Shown in pieces: positions 1-9,267 of a stretch of DNA of 64,000 bases (the stretch's first letter is position 1; every line of letters starts with the position of its first letter). The position numbers and the translations under genes were made by a program. The stretch covers positions 2,728,001 through 2,792,000 of the forward strand of contig OY764266.1 of assembly GCA_963668365.1 (NCBI GenBank), given 5' to 3'. The DNA is from VXNE01 sp963668365 (GTDB lineage Bacteria > Pseudomonadota > Gammaproteobacteria > Pseudomonadales > Azotimanducaceae). Under the pieces are notes generated by a model. It did no database searches and was not told the origin of the DNA. It was given only the letters and a program-made list of their open reading frames with translations.

Positions 1-1323
1 TACTGGGCCATGCGCAGGTTCCGCACGCGGAATCTCGTCATGCGCATGGCCAACGCCGACCTGACCTCGAGGATCCAGGAGGCCTTCCGCGCCGTTCGTC
101 TCAACAAGGCCTACGGCGTCGAGAGGCGATCGCAGGACCGCTTCGAGTCGGACTCGCTCATCGCCTTCAACGCCGATTACCGCCAAACGCGCGTGCATAC
201 GGTGGTCGGCGTGGCCATGGGACTCATCTACGGGTCTCTCATATTGGGTGGCACCGTCCTGATGGCGCTGTGGGCGAACGCGGAACGTCCGACATTCGCG
301 AACGAACTGATCGCGCTGGCTGGATTCTCGTTCGTAGTGTGGAATCTGGCCGCCTATCGATGGGCCCAGGAGAAGTTCTCCGACGCGGCCACCCGCATTC
401 CGAAACTCGTGGACGCATGGGGCGGGGCCCAGGTGATGGCCATGGGTCTGCGCCGGGCATTCGAGATTCTCGACATGGAGTCCGAGGTCCAGGACCGGCC
501 TGGCGTGCGCCCCTTGGAGGGGTTCTCGCAGGAGGTGTATTTCGAAAACGTCACCTTCGCCTACGGGGAGGATCGCCCCGTGCTGGACGGCGTCAGCTTC
601 GCCGCGCGGCCGGGCACGGTCACCGCCATTGTCGGTCCCACCGGCGCCGGCAAGACGACGCTGATGAACCTGCTGCTGCGCCTCTACGACCCGGACGAGG
701 GGTCGATACGCATCGACGGTCGAGACCTGCGCGACTACCAGGTCGACTCGTTGCGCGCCAACATCGCCATCGCGCTGCAGGAAAACGTGCTGTTCCGCCT
801 GTCGGTCCGGGACAACATCCGCTACGCCGCCCAGGATGCGAGCGACGAGGCCGTGCTAAAGGCCATCCGGCTGGCGTGCATGGACGATTTCGTCGATGGG
901 TTGCCCGAGGGGCTCGACACCGTACTCGGCGACCGCGGTAGCAGGTTGTCCACTGGCCAGCGCCAGCGCCTGTCCATAGCTCGCGCCGTCGTGCGCGATA
1001 CGCCGATTCTGGTGCTGGACGAACCGACCGCGGCCCTCGACGCCGAGACCGAACACCGCGTCCTGTCGAACCTCGCCGAATGGAGCGCCGGGCAGGTCAC
1101 GGAAACAGGCACCCGGATGGCTGCGCGCACGGTCTTCCTGATTACCCACCGGATTTCGACCATTCGCCGCGCGGACAACATCCTCTATCTCGACGGCGGC
1201 CGCATCGCGGAGAGCGGCAGTCACGAGACCCTAATGGGTATTCCCCAGGGCCGGTATCGAGCGTTCGTGCAATCCGAGGCGAACCTGGTTGCCCAAAGCA
1301 AGGACGACCAGGACGATGCCTGA
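1..1323 (+). CDS. ABC exporter half-transporter (TMD-NBD), 5' end outside window
   Basis: This is one half of a type I ABC exporter. The reading frame is open to the first base of the window, so the first membrane segments lie upstream. Visible are the last transmembrane helices (about residues 70-115) and a complete nucleotide-binding domain: Walker A GPTGAGKTT, signature LSTGQRQR, Walker B ILVLDEP, and the switch histidine in ITHR. It is followed at once by a second full half-transporter whose start overlaps this stop, so the two probably form a heterodimer. The Walker B motif is followed by the expected glutamate (DEP), so this site looks catalytic. The substrate (lipid, peptide or drug) cannot be told from sequence. 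Confidence 0.9.
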   Translation, partial: YWAMRRFRTRNLVMRMANADLTSRIQEAFRAVRLNKAYGVERRSQDRFESDSLIAFNADYRQTRVHTVVGVAMGLIYGSLILGGTVLMALWANAERPTFANELIALAGFSFVVWNLAAYRWAQEKFSDAATRIPKLVDAWGGAQVMAMGLRRAFEILDMESEVQDRPGVRPLEGFSQEVYFENVTFAYGEDRPVLDGVSFAARPGTVTAIVGPTGAGKTTLMNLLLRLYDPDEGSIRIDGRDLRDYQVDSLRANIAIALQENVLFRLSVRDNIRYAAQDASDEAVLKAIRLACMDDFVDGLPEGLDTVLGDRGSRLSTGQRQRLSIARAVVRDTPILVLDEPTAALDAETEHRVLSNLAEWSAGQVTETGTRMAARTVFLITHRISTIRRADNILYLDGGRIAESGSHETLMGIPQGRYRAFVQSEANLVAQSKDDQDDA

Positions 1324-3268
1324 AGTCGAACGGCAGGTCCCCCGGGAAGGGGAACCCGAACACGCCCGCCTCTCGCTGCGCGCCCTGCGCCAGGACGAGA
1401 AGGCCCTGGACGAGCGCGCGAGTCTCGCCGACCGCGAGACCGACATCGATTACCGCCAGACCTTCCGGATCATCGGCCGAAGCGTGCTGTTCCTCAGGTA
1501 CGTGTGGGTCCGGTATGTCATCAGCTTCGTGAGCCATTGGATTCCCGAGAACCTGACAATCGTATTGGCCCCGTGGATGGGGAAGATCATCATTGACCAT
1601 GTGGTCCTCGGGGACCCCGTCGAGGACGTGACCGGCTATCCATCCTTTCTGATCCCGGTGGTCCAGATGCTCGAAGGCGCGTCCGCGGGGTGGATCATGT
1701 TTTGGATAGCGCTGCTCAGTGTGGTGGGCATGCTCGCCAGGCTTGGGCATCGGTACGTGATGGCGCTGTTCGACATTCGAATAGAGCAGTCCCTTGTTCA
1801 CCTCGTGCGCTCCCGCCTCTTCGAGAGCGTGCAGTCCCTGCCCATGACCAAGCTCGACGACCAGCCGATCGGCGATTCCGTGTACCGCGTGATGAACGAC
1901 ACCGAGGTGATTCCCGGCATCATCTCCACCGTCGTGCAGCAGCCGATCTTTGCCGTGGCCACCTTTGCGGTGGCTCTGGCGACGATGCTCAGCGCCTACC
2001 CCGATTCCCCCGCCGTTGCCTTCTTCGCCGTGGGCGCGCTGCCGATGTACCTGCTCGTCATAGCGCCTTTCGCGCGCATGCTGCGACGGCGCGCGCAGGC
2101 CATGCTGGCGTCCCAGAGCGCCTTCACCAGCAACATCGAGGAGGGCATGGACAACATGCTGGCAGTGCAGGGCCTCGGCGCGAGGGAGACGGAACGCGAA
2201 CGATTCCGCGAAGACAGCGCCGAGTCGTTCAAGCGCATCCGCTACAGCGACCTGGCCCAGGGCGTGGTGGGAACCATCCTGCAGATCGCCAGCCAGTTCC
2301 TCGAATGGGGCTTCACCATCTACGTTGTCGCCTGGGTGATATTCGGCAACCTGTCAGCGGGCGATTACGTCGTTGTGCTCGGATACTTCTTCGCGATGCG
2401 GGGACCGGCCCAGGACCTGGCGGAACTCTGGGTTGACATACAGGTGGATGCCGCCAGGGCTCGCCGGGTGTTCGCAATGCTCGACCTGCCGCCCGAATCG
2501 GAGACGGGAAGCCTCGCGCTGCCCCCGGTCCGGCAGGGCGTGTCGTTCCGCCAGGCGGGTTTCGTCTACCCGGACGGCCGACGTGCGCTGCGGGATGTGA
2601 CCTTCAACGCCCGCATGGGACAGATCATCGCCATCGTCGGGCCTACCGGCGCCGGCAAAACGACCCTCGCGTATCTGGTTCCGCGCTATCACGCGGCGAG
2701 CGAAGGCCAGGTCCTGATCGACGGCCACGACGTGAACGACGTGACGATCGAGAGCCTGCGCGGGCAGATCGGCTACGTGTTCCAGGAGACGCAGACCACG
2801 GTCGAGTCGATCCTCGAGAACATCCGCTTGGGCAAACCGCACGCCACCGCCGAAGAGGTGGAGCGGGCCGCGCGAACCGCGGGCATTCACGATTTCATCG
2901 TCTCGCTGCCAGAGGGCTACGCCACCATGCTGGGCACCTCCAGCAGCAAACTGTCGGTGGGGCAGAAGCAGCGCATCGGGATTGCCCGGGGCCTCGTGAA
3001 GGACTCGCGCATCCTCATCCTGGACGAACCGACATCGGCCCTCGACCCCCAGACCGAGGAGCACCTCGTGAACGCGCTATACGAGGCGGCCAGGGACCGC
3101 ATCGTCATCGTCATAGCGCATCGCCTGTCCACGGTTGCGGTCGCTGATCATGTCGTGTTCCTCGACGAAGGTCGCGTCGTGGAGGAAGGTCCGCACGCCG
3201 AACTGATGGCTCGCGAGGATGGGAACTACCGCAGGTTCGTGGATTTGCAGACCACACCCGCCGGTTGA
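1316..3268 (+). CDS. ABC exporter half-transporter, partner of the upstream gene
   Basis: This is a full-length half ABC exporter of about 650 residues. An N-terminal membrane domain with hydrophobic segments (for example around residues 60-80, 120-140 and 210-270) is followed by an ATPase with Walker A GPTGAGKTT, signature LSVGQKQR, Walker B ILILDEP and the H-loop IAHRLST. I chose the ATG at 1316, which overlaps the upstream stop by 8 bases and has a purine-rich AAGGACG stretch upstream; an in-frame ATG at 1289 would add nine residues. The overlap implies translational coupling and fits a heterodimeric exporter. Both ATP sites keep canonical residues, so neither half is obviously degenerate. 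The cargo is unknown. Confidence 0.92.
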   Translation: MPEVERQVPREGEPEHARLSLRALRQDEKALDERASLADRETDIDYRQTFRIIGRSVLFLRYVWVRYVISFVSHWIPENLTIVLAPWMGKIIIDHVVLGDPVEDVTGYPSFLIPVVQMLEGASAGWIMFWIALLSVVGMLARLGHRYVMALFDIRIEQSLVHLVRSRLFESVQSLPMTKLDDQPIGDSVYRVMNDTEVIPGIISTVVQQPIFAVATFAVALATMLSAYPDSPAVAFFAVGALPMYLLVIAPFARMLRRRAQAMLASQSAFTSNIEEGMDNMLAVQGLGARETERERFREDSAESFKRIRYSDLAQGVVGTILQIASQFLEWGFTIYVVAWVIFGNLSAGDYVVVLGYFFAMRGPAQDLAELWVDIQVDAARARRVFAMLDLPPESETGSLALPPVRQGVSFRQAGFVYPDGRRALRDVTFNARMGQIIAIVGPTGAGKTTLAYLVPRYHAASEGQVLIDGHDVNDVTIESLRGQIGYVFQETQTTVESILENIRLGKPHATAEEVERAARTAGIHDFIVSLPEGYATMLGTSSSKLSVGQKQRIGIARGLVKDSRILILDEPTSALDPQTEEHLVNALYEAARDRIVIVIAHRLSTVAVADHVVFLDEGRVVEEGPHAELMAREDGNYRRFVDLQTTPAG

Positions 3269-3322
3269 TCGATCGCCGTTCTGGAGGACGGTGCTATCGG
3301 GATCCTGTTCGAGCGGGGACGA

Positions 3323-4783
3323 CTACCGGAGGATCTCCCCCGCACCTCTCTCGTAGGCCGGCAGGGCAAAGTCGCCGCTGGAGCGCATGAACTCACCAAG
3401 CCGCAATGCCAGCGCCTGAATCGTTTCTCTTGCCTTTGGGTCGTGGATTCGATTGTCGAGGGCGTGCGGATCTTGCGCATAGTCGTAGAACTCCAGCGGC
3501 ACGCGATACTGAAAATGCCGCACGCGCGCGGCCACCGTCGGATCTGATTCGGCCGCGCTGACCATCGCGTTCCAGGTGAGTCCCTTCATCGACTCATTTG
3601 AAAAGACTGTCGTGCCATCGCTCCAGGCATTCCAGATCAGCCCGAAGCGTTTTCCCTGGATCGCTCGCATGGTGTAGGACGCTTTCGAGGCGATGATGTT
3701 GATCTGGGTATAGACGAACTCCCGCCCATCCTGTCTCTTGCCTTGCAACGCCGGCAGGAAGGATCGTCCGTCCATGCCCTGCATTGCATCGATGCCGAGG
3801 ATATCCAATATGGTCGGCGCAAGGTCGACTCCGGCCACCAGGTGTTCGGTGTCGTGAATGCCCGGCTTCAGCACGCCCGGCCATCGGACAATCCACGGCG
3901 TCAGCGTCGAGTGCCGCCAGACATTGGTTTTTGCAAACGGCACGGCAATGCCATGGTCCGACTTGAGCATCACCAGCGTGTTGTCGGCAACCCCGGCCGC
4001 TTTCAACGCATCGAGCACCCGGCCGACAACATCGTCCGCTCGCCGCACCGAGGAGTAGTACATCGCGATCTCTTCCCGGATCTCCGGCAAATCCGGCAGG
4101 AAACCCGGCACGACGATTTCGTCCGGCTGATAGATTCGAGACGGGGCGGGGAATTCACCGCTGTACCAAGCCTTTTTCTCGCTTGTCGCAGGTTCGACTT
4201 CGATAAGTGATCGCTGCGCGGCGGGTGTTCGCGTGTCGAACGGTCGATGCGGATCGTGTGCATTGACCATGAGGAAGAACGGTCGACCCGCATGCCTGGC
4301 ATCCTGCAGGAACTCCGCGACGTATTTTCCGTACAGATCAGGGCTTCTCCCGTACAGCAGTTCGTCGCTTTGGCGACGGTACTGAAAGGCGTTCTCTCGC
4401 GACGGCACAACGTGCGTGGTCTTGCCGAGGATTCCGGTGTAATAACCGTTCCGCCTCAGCGTTTCCGGCAGGGTCGGTACGCCGGCCCGTATCTCATCGA
4501 AGCCGAGCGCCCCGTTGTTGTGCGGATAGCGACCGGTCATCCAGACCGCTCGCGTCGGCTGGCAAATCGCCACCGTCACGTGCGCGTGCTCGAACCGCAG
4601 TCCTTGGGAGGCAAGCCGGTCGATGTTCGGCGTTGTTCCCGCAACCTTCGCGCCGTACACGCCCACCGAGTCCCGATTCATGTCGTCCACCGTGATGAAC
4701 AGAACATTCAGGCGATCGGCGGCCAGACATGCCGAACACGGGACAGCCATGCAGAGCCACGCCAGGATCCATCGACTTTTCAT
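3323..4783 (-). CDS. secreted type I sulfatase
   Basis: This is an exported sulfatase of the formylglycine-dependent family (S1). A hydrophobic signal peptide ending near ACLAA precedes the mature N terminus. The metal-binding aspartate pair is in LFITVDDMN, and the activation motif CQPTRAVWMTGR carries the C-x-P-x-R sequence whose cysteine becomes formylglycine. KSDHGI provides further metal ligands. The length of 486 residues is normal. Such enzymes remove sulfate esters from polysaccharides or other organosulfates in the periplasm or outside the cell; the substrate is not predictable here. The gene converges with the ABC exporter genes, 54 bases apart, and is divergent from the serine hydrolase that follows. 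No anaerobic sulfatase-maturating enzyme is visible in the window. Confidence 0.92.
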   Translation of the reverse strand: MKSRWILAWLCMAVPCSACLAADRLNVLFITVDDMNRDSVGVYGAKVAGTTPNIDRLASQGLRFEHAHVTVAICQPTRAVWMTGRYPHNNGALGFDEIRAGVPTLPETLRRNGYYTGILGKTTHVVPSRENAFQYRRQSDELLYGRSPDLYGKYVAEFLQDARHAGRPFFLMVNAHDPHRPFDTRTPAAQRSLIEVEPATSEKKAWYSGEFPAPSRIYQPDEIVVPGFLPDLPEIREEIAMYYSSVRRADDVVGRVLDALKAAGVADNTLVMLKSDHGIAVPFAKTNVWRHSTLTPWIVRWPGVLKPGIHDTEHLVAGVDLAPTILDILGIDAMQGMDGRSFLPALQGKRQDGREFVYTQINIIASKASYTMRAIQGKRFGLIWNAWSDGTTVFSNESMKGLTWNAMVSAAESDPTVAARVRHFQYRVPLEFYDYAQDPHALDNRIHDPKARETIQALALRLGEFMRSSGDFALPAYERGAGEILR

Positions 4784-4970
4784 GTTGCTTGCTTCGTTGT
4801 CACTCCCCGGGTCTCAATACTCTAGCTGCTACAACCGAACAAAACGATGGAGGAACGGCTTTGGCGAGCCCGGCGGTTATGGGGGATTCGCCTCGCTGCC
4901 GGACGCCATCGGCGTTGACAAGGGGCGCTCGCGCCCAAATCCTGTTTCTTTTGGAGCGGGGGACTGCGGC

Positions 4971-6191
4971 ATGTACTTGAGAGCAGGTCTTGCGACCGTC
5001 TGCGCGATCTCGGCGGTCGCTGTCTGCGGCGATGAGATTCCCGTCGCCGAGGCGGAGTCGGTCGGCATGTCCACCGAGCGGCTGCAGCGGATCGACGCGG
5101 CGATGCAGCGGCACATCGATGCCGGCAAGATTCAGGGCGCGGTGACCGCCGTGGCCCGTCGGGGCAGGGTGGTTCACTTCGAGGCCCACGGACTCATGGA
5201 CGTCGAGGCCGAACGCCCGATGCCGCAAGACGCGATCTTCGTCATGGCGTCGTCGACGAAGCCGGTCCTCGGCGTTGCCGCGATGATCCTGATCGACGAG
5301 GGACGGATTCGCCCGAGCGATCCGGTGGAGAAGTACATTCCGGAATTCGCAAACATGCAGGTGGCGGTGCTGGCGGAACCCGCGGACAAGGACATCAGTC
5401 CGCTCAAGGTCAATCGCCGCAACCCGCCGGCGCACCGGCTCGTTCCCGTGCAAACGCCGATCACGATCGAGCACCTGTTGACGCATACGTCCGGTCTCGT
5501 GAGCGGCGGCCTGGGAACGCGGCTGGAGCCCGGGGCAGACCGCACGACGCTTGCCAGTTTCATTCCCGCGCTTGGGGACTTCGCGCTGGACTTCCAGCCC
5601 GGGTCGCGCTGGTCCTACGGTGGAGCGCTCCAGGTCGTCGCCCGCATTATCGAGGTCGTCTCGGGCATGACGTACGAGGAGTTCATGCAGACGCGGATAT
5701 TCGATCCGCTGGAAATGCACGACACGCACTTCAGGGTGCCGCCATCGAAACTCTCGCGACGGATGGTCATCCGGGGTGTCGACATGTCGAAATGGGACGG
5801 TGAGGCGACGTCCCGTGGCCTGTGGAGCACGGCGAGGGACTATCTCCGCTTCCAGCAGATGCTGGCGAACGGCGGCGAACTCTTCGGTCAGCGCCTGCTC
5901 AGCGCCGATTCCGTCGCGATGATGGCCAGCAACCACGTGGGCGACCTGTTCGCCGGCGGCTCGAAGGGGCGCAAGGGGATGGGCTTCGGCTATACCGTCG
6001 CGGTTGTTCTCGACCCGGTTGCGGCGGCCAGCGAGCGCAGTGCGGGGGCATTCGGCTGGGGTGGCGCGGCGGGTACGTTGTCCTGGACCGACCCGGCGGA
6101 GGAACTCGCCGGCGTCATCATGCTGCAGCAACCGTACGGGCCCGCGCGTCGCGACTTCGAAGAGATCATCCGGCAGGCGATCATCGACTGA
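4971..6191 (+). CDS. serine hydrolase of the class C beta-lactamase / esterase family
   Basis: This is a beta-lactamase-fold serine hydrolase, more likely an esterase or D-peptidase than a true beta-lactamase. The catalytic S-x-x-K motif is SSTK near residue 87, followed by a YGG motif (RWSYGGALQ) at the Y-x-N position and a late GWGG region near the C terminus, the usual counterpart of the KTG motif. A short signal-like N terminus (MYLRAGLATVCAISAVAVCG) suggests export. The frame is open further upstream, but I chose the ATG at 4971 because the signal peptide begins there and a GGAG lies upstream. The gene is separated from the convergent superoxide dismutase gene by about 20 bases. Confidence 0.85.
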   Translation: MYLRAGLATVCAISAVAVCGDEIPVAEAESVGMSTERLQRIDAAMQRHIDAGKIQGAVTAVARRGRVVHFEAHGLMDVEAERPMPQDAIFVMASSTKPVLGVAAMILIDEGRIRPSDPVEKYIPEFANMQVAVLAEPADKDISPLKVNRRNPPAHRLVPVQTPITIEHLLTHTSGLVSGGLGTRLEPGADRTTLASFIPALGDFALDFQPGSRWSYGGALQVVARIIEVVSGMTYEEFMQTRIFDPLEMHDTHFRVPPSKLSRRMVIRGVDMSKWDGEATSRGLWSTARDYLRFQQMLANGGELFGQRLLSADSVAMMASNHVGDLFAGGSKGRKGMGFGYTVAVVLDPVAAASERSAGAFGWGGAAGTLSWTDPAEELAGVIMLQQPYGPARRDFEEIIRQAIID

Positions 6192-6212
6192 CGTCGGACA
6201 TCGCCGGGGGCG

Positions 6213-6974
6213 CTACAGCGTTTCCGCCCTGGCGGACACCGCATCCCACCGGATGTTCGCGAAGAACGCGTCGATGTAGCGGGCCGTCGCCGCGCCGTAG
6301 TCCATGTGATACGAGTGTTCGTACATGTCGATCACCAGCAGCGGCTCGGTCGCGGCGGGGAAGTGCATGTGGTCCGCCATCCAGTAGTTCTCGAGGGTGC
6401 TGAACTGCCGGTTGTATCCCAGCACCACCCAGCCCGAGCCGCCGCCCAGGCCTGCCGCGATCCGCCGGTACTCGGTCTCCCAGCGGTCGAAACTGCCGAA
6501 CGCGCGCCCGATCACTCCGCGCAGATCGGCGGACGGGTTGCCGTCGCCGCCCAGGTTGTCGAAGTACAGCTCGTGCAGCACGACGGAGCCGGAACGCATC
6601 AGGTGTTCGCGTTTCAGGTCGTTGTATACGAACGCCGGGACGTCGAGGTCAGCCAGCGCGGCGGTGAGCCGGCGATTGGTTTCGTTGAGTGCCCTGACCG
6701 AGCCCCCGTAGTTGTTCGACCAGTGCGATTCGATCAAGCCCTTCGACAGCCCCTTCAGGCTCGATGCCCTGAACGGCAACGGTTTGGGTTCGTGCGTGCT
6801 GTCGAACGCGGGGATGGCGACGTCGGGTGCGCGTCTGGTGGCAGCATCTTGGCCAAACGCCGGCCTCGGGGTGGCCAGGAGTCCGGCCGCGAGACCGGCA
6901 ACGGAACCCTTCAGCACATTGCGGCGAGTTTCGGCCGGAAGATCGACATCGGGACAGTCGGTTTCGGATGCCAT
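6213..6974 (-). CDS. exported Fe/Mn superoxide dismutase-like protein
   Basis: This is an Fe/Mn superoxide dismutase fold protein that converts superoxide to peroxide and oxygen. The probable metal ligands are histidine in ESHWSNNYGG, histidine in VVLHELYFDNLGG, and the aspartate and histidine of DMYEHSYHMDYG. The start at 6974 is preceded by a strong AGGAG at good spacing. The N terminus contains ETRRNVLKGSVAGLAAGLLA, a twin-arginine-like export signal, so the enzyme probably acts in the periplasm, unlike the usual cytoplasmic enzymes. The second ligand motif (LHEL) departs from the usual NH-x-F/W pattern, so activity should not be assumed. The gene converges with the serine hydrolase. Confidence 0.85.
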   Translation of the reverse strand: MASETDCPDVDLPAETRRNVLKGSVAGLAAGLLATPRPAFGQDAATRRAPDVAIPAFDSTHEPKPLPFRASSLKGLSKGLIESHWSNNYGGSVRALNETNRRLTAALADLDVPAFVYNDLKREHLMRSGSVVLHELYFDNLGGDGNPSADLRGVIGRAFGSFDRWETEYRRIAAGLGGGSGWVVLGYNRQFSTLENYWMADHMHFPAATEPLLVIDMYEHSYHMDYGAATARYIDAFFANIRWDAVSARAETL

Positions 6975-7277
6975 GCGGCTCTCCTGTTTCTTTTTTGGTA
7001 ACGCCAACGGCTTTGCCACGGAGAATGCCTCCCGTCAATGACGCTTTCCCGGATTTCAGCCTCTGTTTGTCACCGCCCGCGCTATCGGGACGATGGATTC
7101 CGTGCTCTCCCGGCCGAAAGTCGACACCCGTTCCGAGTGACATTGACCTATTGTTTTGACCTATGTGTTTTGTATGTCGCGTCTCGCCGGCGGGACGGCA
7201 CGATCCGGTGGTTTTGGGTGACCTTCGGCGTCAGTCACGTTGGCTGGGCTGATTCCTCATTGTTAGTCTCGACCGAG
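6975..7277. promoter_or_regulatory. divergent intergenic region with a 9-bp direct repeat
   Basis: This is a 300-base divergent gap between the dismutase and esterase genes, so it must carry promoters for both. The only clear structure is a direct repeat TTGACCTAT at 7143-7151 and 7156-7164. It could include a -35 box or an operator, but no convincing -10 box could be assigned. No protein-like frame is seen. Confidence 0.3.
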
Positions 7278-8129
7278 ATGACTGACATTTCGAACCCCGG
7301 CACCATCGTCCACTATCGGGACTTTCCCACTACACGCGTCCGACCCCGTCCTGTGGATGTGTGGCTGCCGGAAGGCTATGGCGCCGCATCCGCCGACCGA
7401 TACCCGGTCATCTACATGCACGACGGCCAGTTCCTGTTCGACCGAGACCCCTCGCCTTACGCGGGCGCCGACTGGTTGTGGGACGTGGACAAGACCATGA
7501 CGCGGCTCATTCGGGAGGGGGAGATCGGGCCGGCGATCGTCGTTGCCGTGTGGATGAATGACGAGAAGAAGGTCAGCCGGCGGGCTGAGTACATGCCGCA
7601 GAAGATCCTGACCGACGAGGTCCGGCGGTGGCTGATTAGCGAGCAGCCGGATTTCCATGGCGAGGAATTCACATCCGACAACTATCTGAAGTTCCTGGTC
7701 GAGGAACTCAAGCCTTTCATCGATGAGACCTACCGCACCCGGCCAGGCCGGGAAGACACCTACGTCATTGGATCAAGCATGGGTGGGCTGATTTCCGCAT
7801 ACGCCATCGCCGAATACCCGGATGTCTTTGCCGGCGGGGCCTGCATGTCGTCCGGCTGGAACGCCGCGAAAGGGGCCTTTCTCGAATGGCTCGATGGACA
7901 CTGGCCAGATGCGGGATCACATCGAGTTTACTTCGACCAGGGTACCGAAACGCTTGACTCCAACAATGGACCCTATCAACTGAAGATGGATGAGTTGATG
8001 CGCAACAAGGGTTATCGAGAAGGCGTGGACTGGATCACGCGGCGATTTGAAGGTGCCGACCACACACCGAGAGCATGGCGGGAGCGGTTGCACATTCCAT
8101 TAAGATTTCTGCTTGCCCGGCTGGCTTGA
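7278..8129 (+). CDS. alpha/beta hydrolase, putative esterase (esterase D/enterochelin-esterase-like)
   Basis: This is an alpha/beta hydrolase of the putative-esterase family. The nucleophile elbow GSSMGG lies near residue 165, and the catalytic histidine is likely the one in ADHTPRAW near the C terminus. The conserved VIYMHDGQFLFD segment near residue 35 is typical of this family. No signal peptide is present at the chosen ATG (7278); the frame is open 80 codons further upstream but that stretch is not protein-like. The next gene, a PhyH-type dioxygenase, starts two bases after the stop, so the two are surely co-transcribed. The natural ester substrate is unknown. Confidence 0.82.
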   Translation: MTDISNPGTIVHYRDFPTTRVRPRPVDVWLPEGYGAASADRYPVIYMHDGQFLFDRDPSPYAGADWLWDVDKTMTRLIREGEIGPAIVVAVWMNDEKKVSRRAEYMPQKILTDEVRRWLISEQPDFHGEEFTSDNYLKFLVEELKPFIDETYRTRPGREDTYVIGSSMGGLISAYAIAEYPDVFAGGACMSSGWNAAKGAFLEWLDGHWPDAGSHRVYFDQGTETLDSNNGPYQLKMDELMRNKGYREGVDWITRRFEGADHTPRAWRERLHIPLRFLLARLA

Positions 8130-8131
8130 CC

Positions 8132-9022
8132 ATGGATATTGCAACACTGCGACGCGACCTGGAGGCCAACAACGGCATGCCGGGCCTCGAGATCCTGCGC
8201 CCGGAGGAAGTCGATGCGGCCGTCCGCATCTTCTACCGGGACGGCTTCGTTGTCGTCCGCGACGTGCTGACCGCCGATCAGGTCAAGTTCCTGCGGCGGG
8301 GCTGCGAGCGCGAAGCCGAGGCGGTCGTCGCCGAAGATCCGAACCGGGAGGGACGCTACCGCTACTCGTACGGCGGCGCGAGCATCACGAACTCCCTCCT
8401 GCATCGCGAGGAGTGGGTCATGCTGGTGGACCTGCCGACCCTTGCGCCCATCATCGCGGCGATCTTCGGCTCCTCCGACTATCAGCTAAGACGGGCCGCC
8501 GGCGACTTCTGCCTGCCCGGCGCGATGTACCAGCGCCTGCACACGGACATTTTTGATCGGGTGGGCGGGTTCAGCGACCCGCGCGACATCCTCTCGATCC
8601 GAGATCTCCCCTGTCCGGTCGTCTGCTGCAACTTCCTCGCCCAGGACTTCACGAAAACCAACGGCCCGACGCGGCAGATACCCGGCACGCAGAACTCGCG
8701 GGAAAAGATCCCCGAGCTTGACGAGGAGCCGCTCTGGATGAAGTACTCGACAGTCTGTCCGGCGCCCGCCGGGTCGGCGCTGATCCGGGATCTGCGCGCC
8801 TGGCATGGCGGCACGCCGAACCTGTCGAACGAGATGCGCGCGATTCCGAACGCCATCTTCCTCGCGCCCTGGTTCCATGAACGCCAGATACCGGCGATGC
8901 CCCGCGAAATGTTCGACCTGCTGTCGGAGCACGGGCGCCGGATCTGTGTTTCGGTGGTCGCCGACGGCCCATTGGAGACTGGCTACACCTTCGACCCTGC
9001 CCGCATCAGGAAATTTGCCTGA
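8132..9022 (+). CDS. phytanoyl-CoA dioxygenase (PhyH) family protein
   Basis: This is an Fe(II)/2-oxoglutarate-dependent oxygenase of the PhyH family. The double-stranded beta-helix iron site is suggested by H-x-D in RLHTDIFDR (about residue 137) and the distal histidine in RAWHGGTPN, with a following arginine that would bind 2-oxoglutarate. The length of 296 residues is usual for bacterial PhyH proteins, which hydroxylate diverse small molecules. The ATG at 8132 follows the esterase stop by two bases, so the genes form an operon. The third gene (MetE/UROD-like) begins 245 bases later and may or may not belong to the same unit. Confidence 0.85.
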   Translation: MDIATLRRDLEANNGMPGLEILRPEEVDAAVRIFYRDGFVVVRDVLTADQVKFLRRGCEREAEAVVAEDPNREGRYRYSYGGASITNSLLHREEWVMLVDLPTLAPIIAAIFGSSDYQLRRAAGDFCLPGAMYQRLHTDIFDRVGGFSDPRDILSIRDLPCPVVCCNFLAQDFTKTNGPTRQIPGTQNSREKIPELDEEPLWMKYSTVCPAPAGSALIRDLRAWHGGTPNLSNEMRAIPNAIFLAPWFHERQIPAMPREMFDLLSEHGRRICVSVVADGPLETGYTFDPARIRKFA

Positions 9023-9267
9023 GCCGACGAGCACAGCGGCAGGGGCCAGGGACTCACTCTCCAACTCACTCCCTCCTCGCCAGCACCAACGGATGCTGCT
9101 CTGATGACGCATACGTGGCTTCAGAGAGTCCGTGGCCGATGATCGTGGTTGCGAGATATGCACAGGCGGCAGCGGTTTTCCGTTCGATCTCATCCGCTCA
9201 CCGTCTGGATGTACCATCGATTCAATCGCAGCCAAGGGCTGGCAAGACGGTATCAGGAGACAGCAGG

